From: a virus
Length of the DNA stretch: 22,920 nt
Virus record (IMG/VR): IMGVR_UViG_3300047510_002363
Span: 1 to 22,920 of that record
Strand: one strand, 5' to 3'
Shown: positions 7,260 through 14,132 of the stretch, one piece after another
How positions within the stretch are numbered: the stretch's first letter is position 1
Layout of the letters: each line of letters starts with the position of its first letter
Notes under the pieces: generated by a model
The model's database searches: none
Told to the model about the DNA's origin: nothing
What the model saw: only the letters and a program-made list of their open reading frames with translations
Position numbers and translations under genes: made by a program

Positions 7260-7267
7260 TAAATATA
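7260..7267 (-). promoter_or_regulatory. TATATTTA box upstream of the candidate small RNA
   Basis: Identical to the octamer found just upstream of several structural genes (10095-10102, 11804-11811, 11825-11832, 20376-20383). No TTTG lies 19-20 bases further upstream. Role as a phage-specific promoter element is inferred from its repeated placement. Confidence 0.35.
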
Positions 7268-7290
7268 ACATAAATAATTTTAAAAAAAAA

Positions 7291-7908
7291 TTATTTAAAT
7301 GTTTTTTCTTCTTTTATCATATTAATATAACCAATTACCGCAGTTGCAGCATCAGCCATATCATAATTTTCTTTTCTAAGGTTACCAGTTTTTCCGTATA
7401 ACCAATTAACATCAGAACAAACTGAATTTACATGTTCCCAAATAACATGTTTTTTATCTATATCTTTTGGGTATCCCCCAAATAAAACATTTCTATTTTT
7501 ATCATTTTTACCAACTAAATCAGGAAATGCAAATTTTCTTGCATTATAAGTAGATATGAACGTTGGTAAAACTCCTAAAATATCATAACAATTTTTTAAA
7601 ATTAAGGTGTTATATCTTAAAAGTGTACCAACTGTATAAATGTTATTAGATTGTAATAGGGGTTCCTCAATGATAACTCTTGTAATCCCCATATCCTTAT
7701 AACCTTCAAGATGTTTTTTAAATGTATCCGCCTTTTTGATTAACTCTTCAATCTTATCCTCAGGTTGCGGTTTTATTTTTGGGGAAAAATGAGTAAGTTC
7801 AAGTAATTTTGAACCCGTAATGTCGAATAATGCAAATCCTATGGTTTTGGTTGATATGTCCAATCCTAAAATCTTTGGTTTGTTCTTAAATTTAATATCT
7901 ATGCTCAT
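7291..7908 (-). CDS. RuvC-like Holliday junction resolvase (RNase H fold)
   Basis: A 205-aa protein with the acidic layout of RuvC-type resolvases. ILGLDISTKTIGFALFD (13-29) gives the first catalytic aspartate D17 in the usual D-x-S/G-x3-G-x-A pattern. VIIEEPLL (78-85) supplies the second acidic residue (E81 or E82), and YDMADAATAVIGY (182-194) supplies D183 and D186. Length is in the normal range. It would cut four-way junctions and branched replication intermediates before packaging, in place of an endonuclease VII. ATG at 7908 is preceded by TATATTTT three bases upstream. It is separated from the tail gene by 38 bases and followed by a strong terminator, so it probably ends the transcript coming from the structural block. 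Confidence 0.88.
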   Translation of the reverse strand: MSIDIKFKNKPKILGLDISTKTIGFALFDITGSKLLELTHFSPKIKPQPEDKIEELIKKADTFKKHLEGYKDMGITRVIIEEPLLQSNNIYTVGTLLRYNTLILKNCYDILGVLPTFISTYNARKFAFPDLVGKNDKNRNVLFGGYPKDIDKKHVIWEHVNSVCSDVNWLYGKTGNLRKENYDMADAATAVIGYINMIKEEKTFK

Positions 7909-7946
7909 ATCAAAATATATAAGTAATATTTTTTGATAAGTAAATA

Positions 7947-10088
7947 TTAAAAATCTAATCTAAGTGAAAAAACTTGTGTTCCTTCTCTTTTAACTGGAAT
8001 TGCGGTTTTACCTTTTACTAACGCTTCTTTATTTGAATTCAATAAAGCAATTTCGGTAATATATTTACTACCTGATGTGTATGTGGGATTTTGTGTTGTC
8101 TCAAATGTACCCGACGGTAAATTAACTAAGAAGTTCATTTGTTCCACATCCGACGCTCTTACAAGCCTAACACTACCAGGAAAAGGTTGTTCGTCACCAA
8201 ATTGTGAGTCTGTTGTTGTTCCTGTTAGTAAATAATTTGATCCCATAAATGTTTCCAAATCAAAACTTGTTGCACCTGTAAAATCACTATAACTGATTGT
8301 GAAAGTTGTACCAGTTAAACCAGATAATGATGAACCACCAGCCTCTGTAGTATAATCAATTATTTTCCAATCATCTGAGTTTGGTAATCTATCAGTATTT
8401 TCAGTTGTTTCTTGTATTAAGATATAGAAACGTTTGGGTTTTAGTTCGGTTAAAAATCCTGAACTACTAAAGAAATCAAATGTACTACCACTAAACCTAA
8501 CATTTATATCTGAAGGATATGTTACTGTTTGATATGAAGTGTCACCTGTATTATTAACAGAAAGTTTAACATAGTAATTTGATGGTAACGTATTGAGTGA
8601 TGATGTCGTTGAATCTGTTTCAGACAACATGTATGTAATGTAAAAAGTCTGACCTGTTGTACCACTAATAATCGAATTTGCAACTACATTATTACTTGGT
8701 ACCGCTGTTACTTTTGGTGCACCTAACGTGTATTTTCTATTACTTCTATAATCTAATACCGCAACTAATTCTTGGTCATCAAAAACGACTATTTTATTTT
8801 TAGGAAATACTTTACCCACTTTATTACCTTGTTCATCAATTAGATATCTAAATAATAAATCGTGCCTATCATTTTTTGTGGATCTAATATAATAATCGGT
8901 AGAATCCATATAGAAAATTGCTCCATATGTTGAACCAGTATTTCTATGATAGTATATGAATGGAATATAAACTTCGAAGTATTCTGAGTCTGTTATATCA
9001 TTATCGTCTCTATCTACAGCTAATGAAACTAATTCACCACTATCATAACTGATATAATCATCATATTTGTAAAATCTGTCAGGTTCATTAATTAAGTCTC
9101 CTAACTCGGAATAATGTATAATTGCAATACTTCTTTGTTCTTTTGGTGTTACCTCGACTAATTCATTAAATGAGTTTTTAAATCCAGTACCAACGCTTGT
9201 AGAACTAAATCCTGTTATTGTACCTCCTGTTAAATTTTCAAAAGTTTGTCCTGTTGATGTGTAACCTAAGAATTCTTTTGTGGAAATAAATCTGTTTCCC
9301 ATATAACCTGATAAACTTTCATTTGTTGTTCCAACATCAGACCCAATTGGTTTCTGTCCCCACACTATGTTTAGGGTCCATGGATTTTGTTGATCCAAAT
9401 TATCTACCGGATATGGTAAACATCCATCTACCGCCTCACTTGCTGGATATTCTATTTCACATTTATTACATACTACTTGTATATTTCCTGTTAACCCTGT
9501 GAAGTTTGGAGTATTTCTATCTAAATTTAATGTATTACCTGAAACACTTTCTATTTTATAAATTAAACTACTTGAATTACCTGAGATTGCACTTGTTGTG
9601 GTACAAAATTCATCAAATACAACTGTGATGTATTCACATTCATTAAAACTTGTTCCTGTTAATACTTGAATAGAAGTACCACCTGTTAAAGATGTAATGT
9701 CAATAACTTGTGTTTCACATTGTATTGTTGTAGATATTCCTGTACAAGAGACAAATTCATTATATTCAGAAACAAAACCAGCAGGTCCCATTATATTTCT
9801 AATTGTATCTGTTGATGATCTATCAACCGGTGTTCCATAGGTTGTTCCACTTGTTGATGAACTTATCTTATATGGATATTTAACTCCCGTCTCTTTATCA
9901 ACGGGTGATAAAACTTTTTGATGTGTTGTTTGTCCTGTTAATCCTGAATAAATCAAATTGTAATCAAATTCAGAATCACCTATTTGAAAATACTCGATAT
10001 TGAAGTTACCCTTGGCAATAGAATTTCTTCCCTTTTGGGTTATTCTTGCGGATAAAAACTCTGAATTATTACTATCTAAAAAACTCAT
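7947..10088 (-). CDS. Tail-fibre/collar-like structural protein, 713 aa
   Basis: The N-terminus reads ARITQKGRNSIAKGNF and then IEYFQIGDSEFDY (residues 14-43). The end reads ITEIALLNSNKEAL...GKTAIPVK...QVFSLRLDF (last 40 residues). The pairing of an N-terminal T-x-K-G-R...IGD and a C-terminal EIAL-x-N/D...K segment resembles phage tail-collar/fibre N-domains that attach a fibre to the baseplate, but here the two halves are separated by more than 600 residues of Ser/Thr/Gly-rich beta-type sequence. I infer a tail structural protein built around that domain; the middle is unrecognised. CNKCEIEYP (around residue 207) gives a CxxC pair. It has no Pro-Thr stalk, unlike its neighbours. A TATATTTA box lies six bases before the ATG. 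Confidence 0.6.
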   Translation of the reverse strand: MSFLDSNNSEFLSARITQKGRNSIAKGNFNIEYFQIGDSEFDYNLIYSGLTGQTTHQKVLSPVDKETGVKYPYKISSSTSGTTYGTPVDRSSTDTIRNIMGPAGFVSEYNEFVSCTGISTTIQCETQVIDITSLTGGTSIQVLTGTSFNECEYITVVFDEFCTTTSAISGNSSSLIYKIESVSGNTLNLDRNTPNFTGLTGNIQVVCNKCEIEYPASEAVDGCLPYPVDNLDQQNPWTLNIVWGQKPIGSDVGTTNESLSGYMGNRFISTKEFLGYTSTGQTFENLTGGTITGFSSTSVGTGFKNSFNELVEVTPKEQRSIAIIHYSELGDLINEPDRFYKYDDYISYDSGELVSLAVDRDDNDITDSEYFEVYIPFIYYHRNTGSTYGAIFYMDSTDYYIRSTKNDRHDLLFRYLIDEQGNKVGKVFPKNKIVVFDDQELVAVLDYRSNRKYTLGAPKVTAVPSNNVVANSIISGTTGQTFYITYMLSETDSTTSSLNTLPSNYYVKLSVNNTGDTSYQTVTYPSDINVRFSGSTFDFFSSSGFLTELKPKRFYILIQETTENTDRLPNSDDWKIIDYTTEAGGSSLSGLTGTTFTISYSDFTGATSFDLETFMGSNYLLTGTTTDSQFGDEQPFPGSVRLVRASDVEQMNFLVNLPSGTFETTQNPTYTSGSKYITEIALLNSNKEALVKGKTAIPVKREGTQVFSLRLDF

Positions 10089-10094
10089 ATGTTA

Positions 10095-10102
10095 TAAATA
10101 TA
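10095..10102 (-). promoter_or_regulatory. TATATTTA box six bases before the 713-aa tail gene
   Basis: The octamer ends six bases ahead of the ATG at 10088. If it acts as a -7/-10 box, transcription would begin at or within a few bases of the ATG, giving a leaderless or near-leaderless mRNA. No -33 TTTG is present. Confidence 0.35.
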
Positions 10103-10110
10103 ATTTTATT

Positions 10111-11112
10111 TTATACTGGTCCACCTCCACCACTACATGATTGTAATCCCACATCAGTAACAACTCCCATTGAGTCTATTTCAATCCAATTCCACGCTCC
10201 AAGGTCAAATGTGTTTTGAGATTGTATGGTACTAATTGCATACGCATATGGGGATCCTGGTCCAATGAATGGATCACCGTTAGAATCATATATTGGATTA
10301 AATAACATTCCCGAAATTGTTGAAGATTCTGATAGTACCACTCCAGACATAACATATCCCGGACTAGAACAATATGTTGTTCCGGTTAAACTTCTATCCA
10401 CAGGAGAAGCTATGTAAAATTCATTTAAAATTGGTGGTGTTACGGTTGGTGTAATTGACGGGGTCGGAGTAACCGTTGGACATGATGCTAAATCAGTAAT
10501 CACACCACTATTTCCTGGCACATAACCATAATTAGTTCCATCAGAATAATAACCTGTTATAGCGTTTCCTGTTAATGGGTATGTACTTCCTGTGTATAAA
10601 ATAGTTCCGTTAACTAACGGTGGTGGGTTATACGAGTAGTAGTTTGTTGGACTACTGAAGAAATCAGAACAAGCATCGATTCCAGTACTAACGTTGTATC
10701 CTAAACTAAATGTATATATAACAGGGTTTGTTAATGTTGGTGTTATAGTTCTAGTTGGAGTCGGTGTTATAGTTCCAGTTGGAGTCGGTGTTACCACGTC
10801 TTCAACGGTTGGTGTAATAGTTGGTGTAAATGTTGGTGTAATCGTAACAGTTGGTGTTGGTGTAACGATGTTTACTGATATACATTGTGTTGTTCCTGAA
10901 CACGGTCCACTATCAACTAAGACAAATAAAGATACTGTATTGTCGGGAATACTAATTATTTGCGGAAAATCATCTACATTAAATTGTGATGGTGACAAAC
11001 TTGAACATCCACTACCACAAGATCCTCCAGTGCAACCAGAAATGGATACGGTGTATCCTGTAATATCGGAACCAACCGTCCCTAAATCCACTTCTACATT
11101 AATATTAGCCAT
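10111..11112 (-). CDS. Pro-Thr stalk protein with duplicated C-terminal modules, 333 aa
   Basis: Residues 1-83 form a small Cys/Gly/Ser-rich beta-type domain ending in ISIPDNTVSLFVLVDSG. This resembles the N-domain of the 756-aa protein, which has [16 protein letters not shown] in the same place. Residues 84-130 are a Pro-Thr array ([24 protein letters not shown]). Two modules follow, about 131-211 and 227-328. Both have a C-S pair near the start, a Y-x-D-G or Y-D-S-N-G turn, and end in G-V-[IV]-T-D followed by a cysteine, so they look like copies of one domain, with a short second TPT array between them. There is no signal peptide. A surface-exposed structural or adhesion role is inferred from context. 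It has its own upstream gap with a terminator and promoter-like boxes. Confidence 0.65.
   Translation of the reverse strand: MANINVEVDLGTVGSDITGYTVSISGCTGGSCGSGCSSLSPSQFNVDDFPQIISIPDNTVSLFVLVDSGPCSGTTQCISVNIVTPTPTVTITPTFTPTITPTVEDVVTPTPTGTITPTPTRTITPTLTNPVIYTFSLGYNVSTGIDACSDFFSSPTNYYSYNPPPLVNGTILYTGSTYPLTGNAITGYYSDGTNYGYVPGNSGVITDLASCPTVTPTPSITPTVTPPILNEFYIASPVDRSLTGTTYCSSPGYVMSGVVLSESSTISGMLFNPIYDSNGDPFIGPGSPYAYAISTIQSQNTFDLGAWNWIEIDSMGVVTDVGLQSCSGGGGPV
10729..10870 (-). repeat. Pro-Thr array, 333-aa protein
   Basis: About 47 codons of T-P-T-x units, interrupted by VEDVV. Codon choice differs from unit to unit. This is the shortest but one of the four stalk arrays in the window. Confidence 0.85.
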
Positions 11113-11118
11113 ATCGTA

Positions 11119-11155
11119 TAAATATTATTTTATATTTTTTATTATTATAAATATC
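11119..11155 (-). promoter_or_regulatory. Two ATATTTA boxes upstream of the 333-aa gene
   Basis: AATATTTA (11126-11119) ends six bases before the ATG, the same spacing as at 10095-10102. GATATTTA (11155-11148) lies further upstream. Both differ from TATATTTA only at the first base. Function is inferred from recurrence. Confidence 0.3.
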
Positions 11156-11173
11156 AATAATAAAAATTTAAAC

Positions 11174-11198
11174 AAAAAACCCCTTTAAATAAAGGGGT
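11174..11198 (-). terminator. Rho-independent terminator after the 184-aa gene
   Basis: On the minus strand ACCCCTTT (11198-11191) pairs with AAAGGGGT (11186-11179) around the four-base loop ATTT, followed by a T run. It lies 25 bases after the stop at 11224. It would end transcription from the 184-aa gene, so the 333-aa gene likely uses its own promoter in 11113-11160. Confidence 0.85.
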
Positions 11199-11223
11199 AT
11201 TTTATAATAAAAAATCTTTATTG

Positions 11224-11778
11224 TTATGGTGTGATACCACTATTAATTGTAATCGCAACAGAGTCAGGTGATGGTGTGTTAATTGTTGTTATATATTCCA
11301 CGTTGCTACCAGATTGTGTTGGACATGATGTGGTGTTATCTGCTCCACTCATAACGTGACTACTAGTTGTTCCAAATTTTACATAGTCACCCTGAACCAA
11401 TCCTGTTATCGTATAAAAGTTTTGACATGTAGATGGTATAGTATCTGGAATAGGTTCTGGAACTCCGTAATTAATACCATCAGAACTTACAGCATAGGTT
11501 AATGTCGCACCTCCCGCGTTTACATCTCTAGCATAAACTGACAACCACATAGATGGTTTTTCCCACGGTTGTGATGTTGTACAAGTGCCAACACTTTGGA
11601 TTGTTCCTCCCGTAATATTATCATTCGAAATAGTTACTTCATAACCACCTTCCAAAGTTGCCTTTGCGACATTACTTTGAATTAAAACAACCGTACCTGT
11701 ATTAGTGGTACCTGAAATGTTAAATGGGCCGGTATCTGAACCTGCTCCTGATATTGTAAAAAATACGTTATACGCCAT
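11224..11778 (-). CDS. Structural protein sharing both end domains with the 756-aa stalk protein, 184 aa
   Basis: Residues 1-66 (MAYNVFFTISGAGSDTGPFN...) resemble the start of the 756-aa protein ([20 protein letters not shown]). Residues 77-184 resemble its last 110 residues. Shared landmarks are L-S-V-x2-R-D, C-Q followed by I-x-G-L-x2-G-D-x-V-x-F, a C-P...G-S-N-x2-Y stretch and S-V-x-[IL]-T-I near the end. It therefore looks like the upstream protein with the whole Pro-Thr stalk and SprB-like part removed, the two end domains directly joined by TSQPWEKPS. No signal peptide or catalytic motif is visible. It is probably part of the same surface or fibre assembly. It is flanked by tandem TATATTTA boxes upstream and a terminator downstream, so it may be transcribed on its own. 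Confidence 0.65.
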   Translation of the reverse strand: MAYNVFFTISGAGSDTGPFNISGTTNTGTVVLIQSNVAKATLEGGYEVTISNDNITGGTIQSVGTCTTSQPWEKPSMWLSVYARDVNAGGATLTYAVSSDGINYGVPEPIPDTIPSTCQNFYTITGLVQGDYVKFGTTSSHVMSGADNTTSCPTQSGSNVEYITTINTPSPDSVAITINSGITP

Positions 11779-11803
11779 AGTTTTTTAAGTTTAATCTTTT
11801 AAA

Positions 11804-11832
11804 TAAATATATCATTTTTTAAAATAAATATA
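11804..11832 (-). promoter_or_regulatory. Tandem TATATTTA boxes upstream of the 184-aa gene
   Basis: Two identical octamers, 11832-11825 and 11811-11804, sit 21 bases apart within a near-repeat of about 15 bases (ATATATTTATTTTAAAA and ATATATTTATTTAAAAG). The nearer one is 25 bases before the ATG. They fill most of the 74-base gap 11779-11852. Confidence 0.4.
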
Positions 11833-11852
11833 TAGGTTATTTTATCGTTTTA

Positions 11853-14123
11853 TTATAAAGGACTGTCTGTGTCGATTGTTAATGAAACCCCCTCGGTTCC
11901 GCTTGATTGTGTAATTGTGTATGTGTATAACCCATTTGACCCCGCAAATGCTGGACAGTTTCCTGTTCCTGATTGTCCATTAATTGGTGCCGTGTTACCT
12001 GTTGAGAATGTTACAGTATCTCCATTTGTTAATCCTGTAATTGATCCGATGTTACTTTGACAAGAATTATTAAATGTTGTCCCCGCAACTAATGAAAATG
12101 TACTACCTACACCAATTTGATAAAGTAAATCAATTGTTACCGGATTTACACCCAAATCTCTTACACTCACTGATAATGTTACAAAACCTGATGTACTGAT
12201 TAATTCAGTAACACCACTGTTTGTTATACAACCATTTGCATCTGTGACCTCAACACAATAACCACCAGCACACAAATCTGAAATTGTTTGTGTTGCTGCC
12301 GCTTCGGTTACTCCTGTAATTGTTGTTACAAGTGTTCCACCGCAAGTTGTATATGGTGCACTTGAATCAAGATATAATTTATATGTTTTTGGATAAACCC
12401 CACCACTTGATGAAACTTGAACTTGTCCTGTACATGAACCACTATCATTTTGAGTGACGGTTAATGTTGCAGATTGTGCTGTTGGTTGTGTTAATGTTAC
12501 GGAGTATGTTCTTTCCGCACCCGCACTATCTTTTATGTAAATTGTATAACCACCAGAGGCTAACGAACTATATGTTCTACTAGTTGTTAAAACTTGATAA
12601 GTTCCACCCGCATTTAGTTTAGTAGAATACGGTGCACCACTACCACCCGTAACATTTGAAACCGTTATTGAACCGTTACTACCACCATTACATGAAATAT
12701 TTGTTTGAGAAATTGTTCCTGTAATTTGTGCTATTGTTGGTGTTATGGTTGGAGTTATAGTTGGTGTTATAGTTCTAGTTGGTGTGATTGTTGGAGTAAT
12801 GGTTCTAGTTGGGGTAATAGTTTGAGTTGGTGTTATTGTAAACGTTGGTGTTATAGTTCTAGTAGGAGTGATTGTTGGGGTAATGGTTCTGGTTGGAGTT
12901 ATAGTTTGTGTAGGTGTAATAGTTCTGGTTGGAGTTATAGTTGGTGTTATGGTTCTAGTAGGTGTGATTGTTATAGTTGGTGTGACTGTTCTAGTTGGTG
13001 TTAAAGTTGGAGTAATGGTTGGTGTTGGAGTTGGTGCAATATAATTTACCTGAACTGTGAAGTTACACGCTGGTGTTAATGTTGGTGTAATTGTTGGCGT
13101 TAAAGTTCTAGTAGGTGTTAAAGTTTGGGTAGGTGTAATAGTTCTGGTTGGTGTTAGTGTTGGGGTAATAGTTCTAGTAGGGGTAAGAGTAAATGTTGGT
13201 GTTATAGTTTGGGTAGGTGTAATTGTTCTGGTTGGTGTTAAGGTTGGTGTTAGGGTTTGTGTGGGTGTAATCGTTCTGGTTGGTGTTAGTGTTGGTGTTA
13301 TGGTTCTAGTAGGTGTTAGTGTAATAGTTGGTGTTATAGTTCTAGTTGGTGTGATTGTAGGAGTAATGGTTGGGGTTGGGGTTGGTGCAATGTAATTTAC
13401 CTGAACTGTGAAATCACATGCTGGTGTTAAAGTTGGTGTAATGGTTCTAGTTGGTGTTATGGTTGGAGTAATAGTTTGTGTAGGTGTAATTGTTCTAGTT
13501 GGTGTAATGGTTTGTGTTGGTGTTAAAGTTTGTGTAGGTGTAATCGTTCTAGTTGGTGTAATTGTTGGAGTTACAGTTCTAGTTGGTGTTAAAGTTAAGG
13601 TTGGTGTTACAGTAAATGTTGGTGTTATAGTAGGAGTTGGAGTTGGTGCAATATAAGTTACATTAACGGTGAAGTCACATGCTGGTGTTAATGTTGGGGT
13701 TATAGTAAATGTTGGTGTAATAGTTTGTGTATATGTAGGTGTTAAAGTTTGTGTAGGGGTGATTGTTTGTGTAGGTGTGATAGTTCTGGTTGGCGTTAGT
13801 GTTGGTGTAATTGTTTGAGTTGGTGTTAATGTAAATGTCGGTGTTAATGTGAATGTTGGTGTAATGGTAGGGGTTGGAGTTGGAGCGTAGAATGTAATAT
13901 CAGTGAAACATGATTCATTATATAAAATAACATTAACAGTACTATCAGGTACGAAAACATCAACACCTGGGCTTGTTGTTATATCACTATATGTAATTCC
14001 TGACGCATTATCATTTGTACTAACTCTAGTGGCGTAGTTAGAAGGATTCACTGAATCATAATACACTGAATATGGTCCTGGTGACGTCCCTCCTGTTATC
14101 AATATGTGAAAATATCTTGCCAT
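11853..14123 (-). CDS. Pro-Thr stalk protein with SprB-like modules, 756 aa
   Basis: Domains in order: residues 1-80, a small N-domain shared with the two following genes; 81-463, a Pro-Thr stalk of T-P-T-x-T-[ILVF] units in which x is mostly R or Q, interrupted by three CDFTV/CNFTV cassettes ending YIAPTPTPT; about 466-548, a module with [19 protein letters not shown], then [15 protein letters not shown] and a closing TQP. That pattern is that of the SprB repeat of flavobacterial gliding adhesins. Residues 549-645 are a second, looser copy ([13 protein letters not shown]...[16 protein letters not shown]). Residues 647-756 are a C-domain shared with the 184-aa protein. There is no signal peptide, as expected for a virion protein. 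I infer an extended fibre with a sugar- or surface-binding end. It begins ten bases after the stop of the 1769-aa gene and is probably co-transcribed with it. Confidence 0.75.
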   Translation of the reverse strand: MARYFHILITGGTSPGPYSVYYDSVNPSNYATRVSTNDNASGITYSDITTSPGVDVFVPDSTVNVILYNESCFTDITFYAPTPTPTITPTFTLTPTFTLTPTQTITPTLTPTRTITPTQTITPTQTLTPTYTQTITPTFTITPTLTPACDFTVNVTYIAPTPTPTITPTFTVTPTLTLTPTRTVTPTITPTRTITPTQTLTPTQTITPTRTITPTQTITPTITPTRTITPTLTPACDFTVQVNYIAPTPTPTITPTITPTRTITPTITLTPTRTITPTLTPTRTITPTQTLTPTLTPTRTITPTQTITPTFTLTPTRTITPTLTPTRTITPTQTLTPTRTLTPTITPTLTPACNFTVQVNYIAPTPTPTITPTLTPTRTVTPTITITPTRTITPTITPTRTITPTQTITPTRTITPTITPTRTITPTFTITPTQTITPTRTITPTITPTRTITPTITPTITPTIAQITGTISQTNISCNGGSNGSITVSNVTGGSGAPYSTKLNAGGTYQVLTTSRTYSSLASGGYTIYIKDSAGAERTYSVTLTQPTAQSATLTVTQNDSGSCTGQVQVSSSGGVYPKTYKLYLDSSAPYTTCGGTLVTTITGVTEAAATQTISDLCAGGYCVEVTDANGCITNSGVTELISTSGFVTLSVSVRDLGVNPVTIDLLYQIGVGSTFSLVAGTTFNNSCQSNIGSITGLTNGDTVTFSTGNTAPINGQSGTGNCPAFAGSNGLYTYTITQSSGTEGVSLTIDTDSPL
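12735..13884 (-). repeat. Pro-Thr stalk array with three CDFTV cassettes, 756-aa protein
   Basis: About 1.15 kb of 12- and 18-base units encoding T-P-T-x-T-[ILV]. Cassettes of roughly 50 bases (C-[DN]-F-T-V-x-V-x-Y-I-A-P) lie near 13029-13080, 13381-13432 and 13641-13695, leaving arrays of about 260, 350 and 320 bases. The coding strand is almost free of G outside the cassettes and the AGA codons. Confidence 0.92.
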
Positions 14124-14132
14124 CTATATTAA

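Larger units (their letters stand above)
7151..7290 (-). other. Intergenic region ahead of primase with promoter-like box, hairpin and terminator
   Basis: This 140-base gap separates the resolvase from the primase. In transcription order it contains TATATTTA (7267-7260), a GAAA-loop hairpin (7244-7227) and a GC-rich intrinsic terminator (7217-7183). The last 32 bases before the primase ATG are AT-only apart from a few positions and hold no convincing two-box promoter. Primase expression may therefore depend on read-through or a weak unrecognised promoter. Confidence 0.7.

Noticed and set aside
13057-13656. Plus-strand open frames rich in V-G-V (also 15469-15765 and 21805-22152)
   Set aside because: They are the reverse complement of the Pro-Thr arrays; the low-complexity DNA leaves several frames open. 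All convincing genes are on the minus strand.
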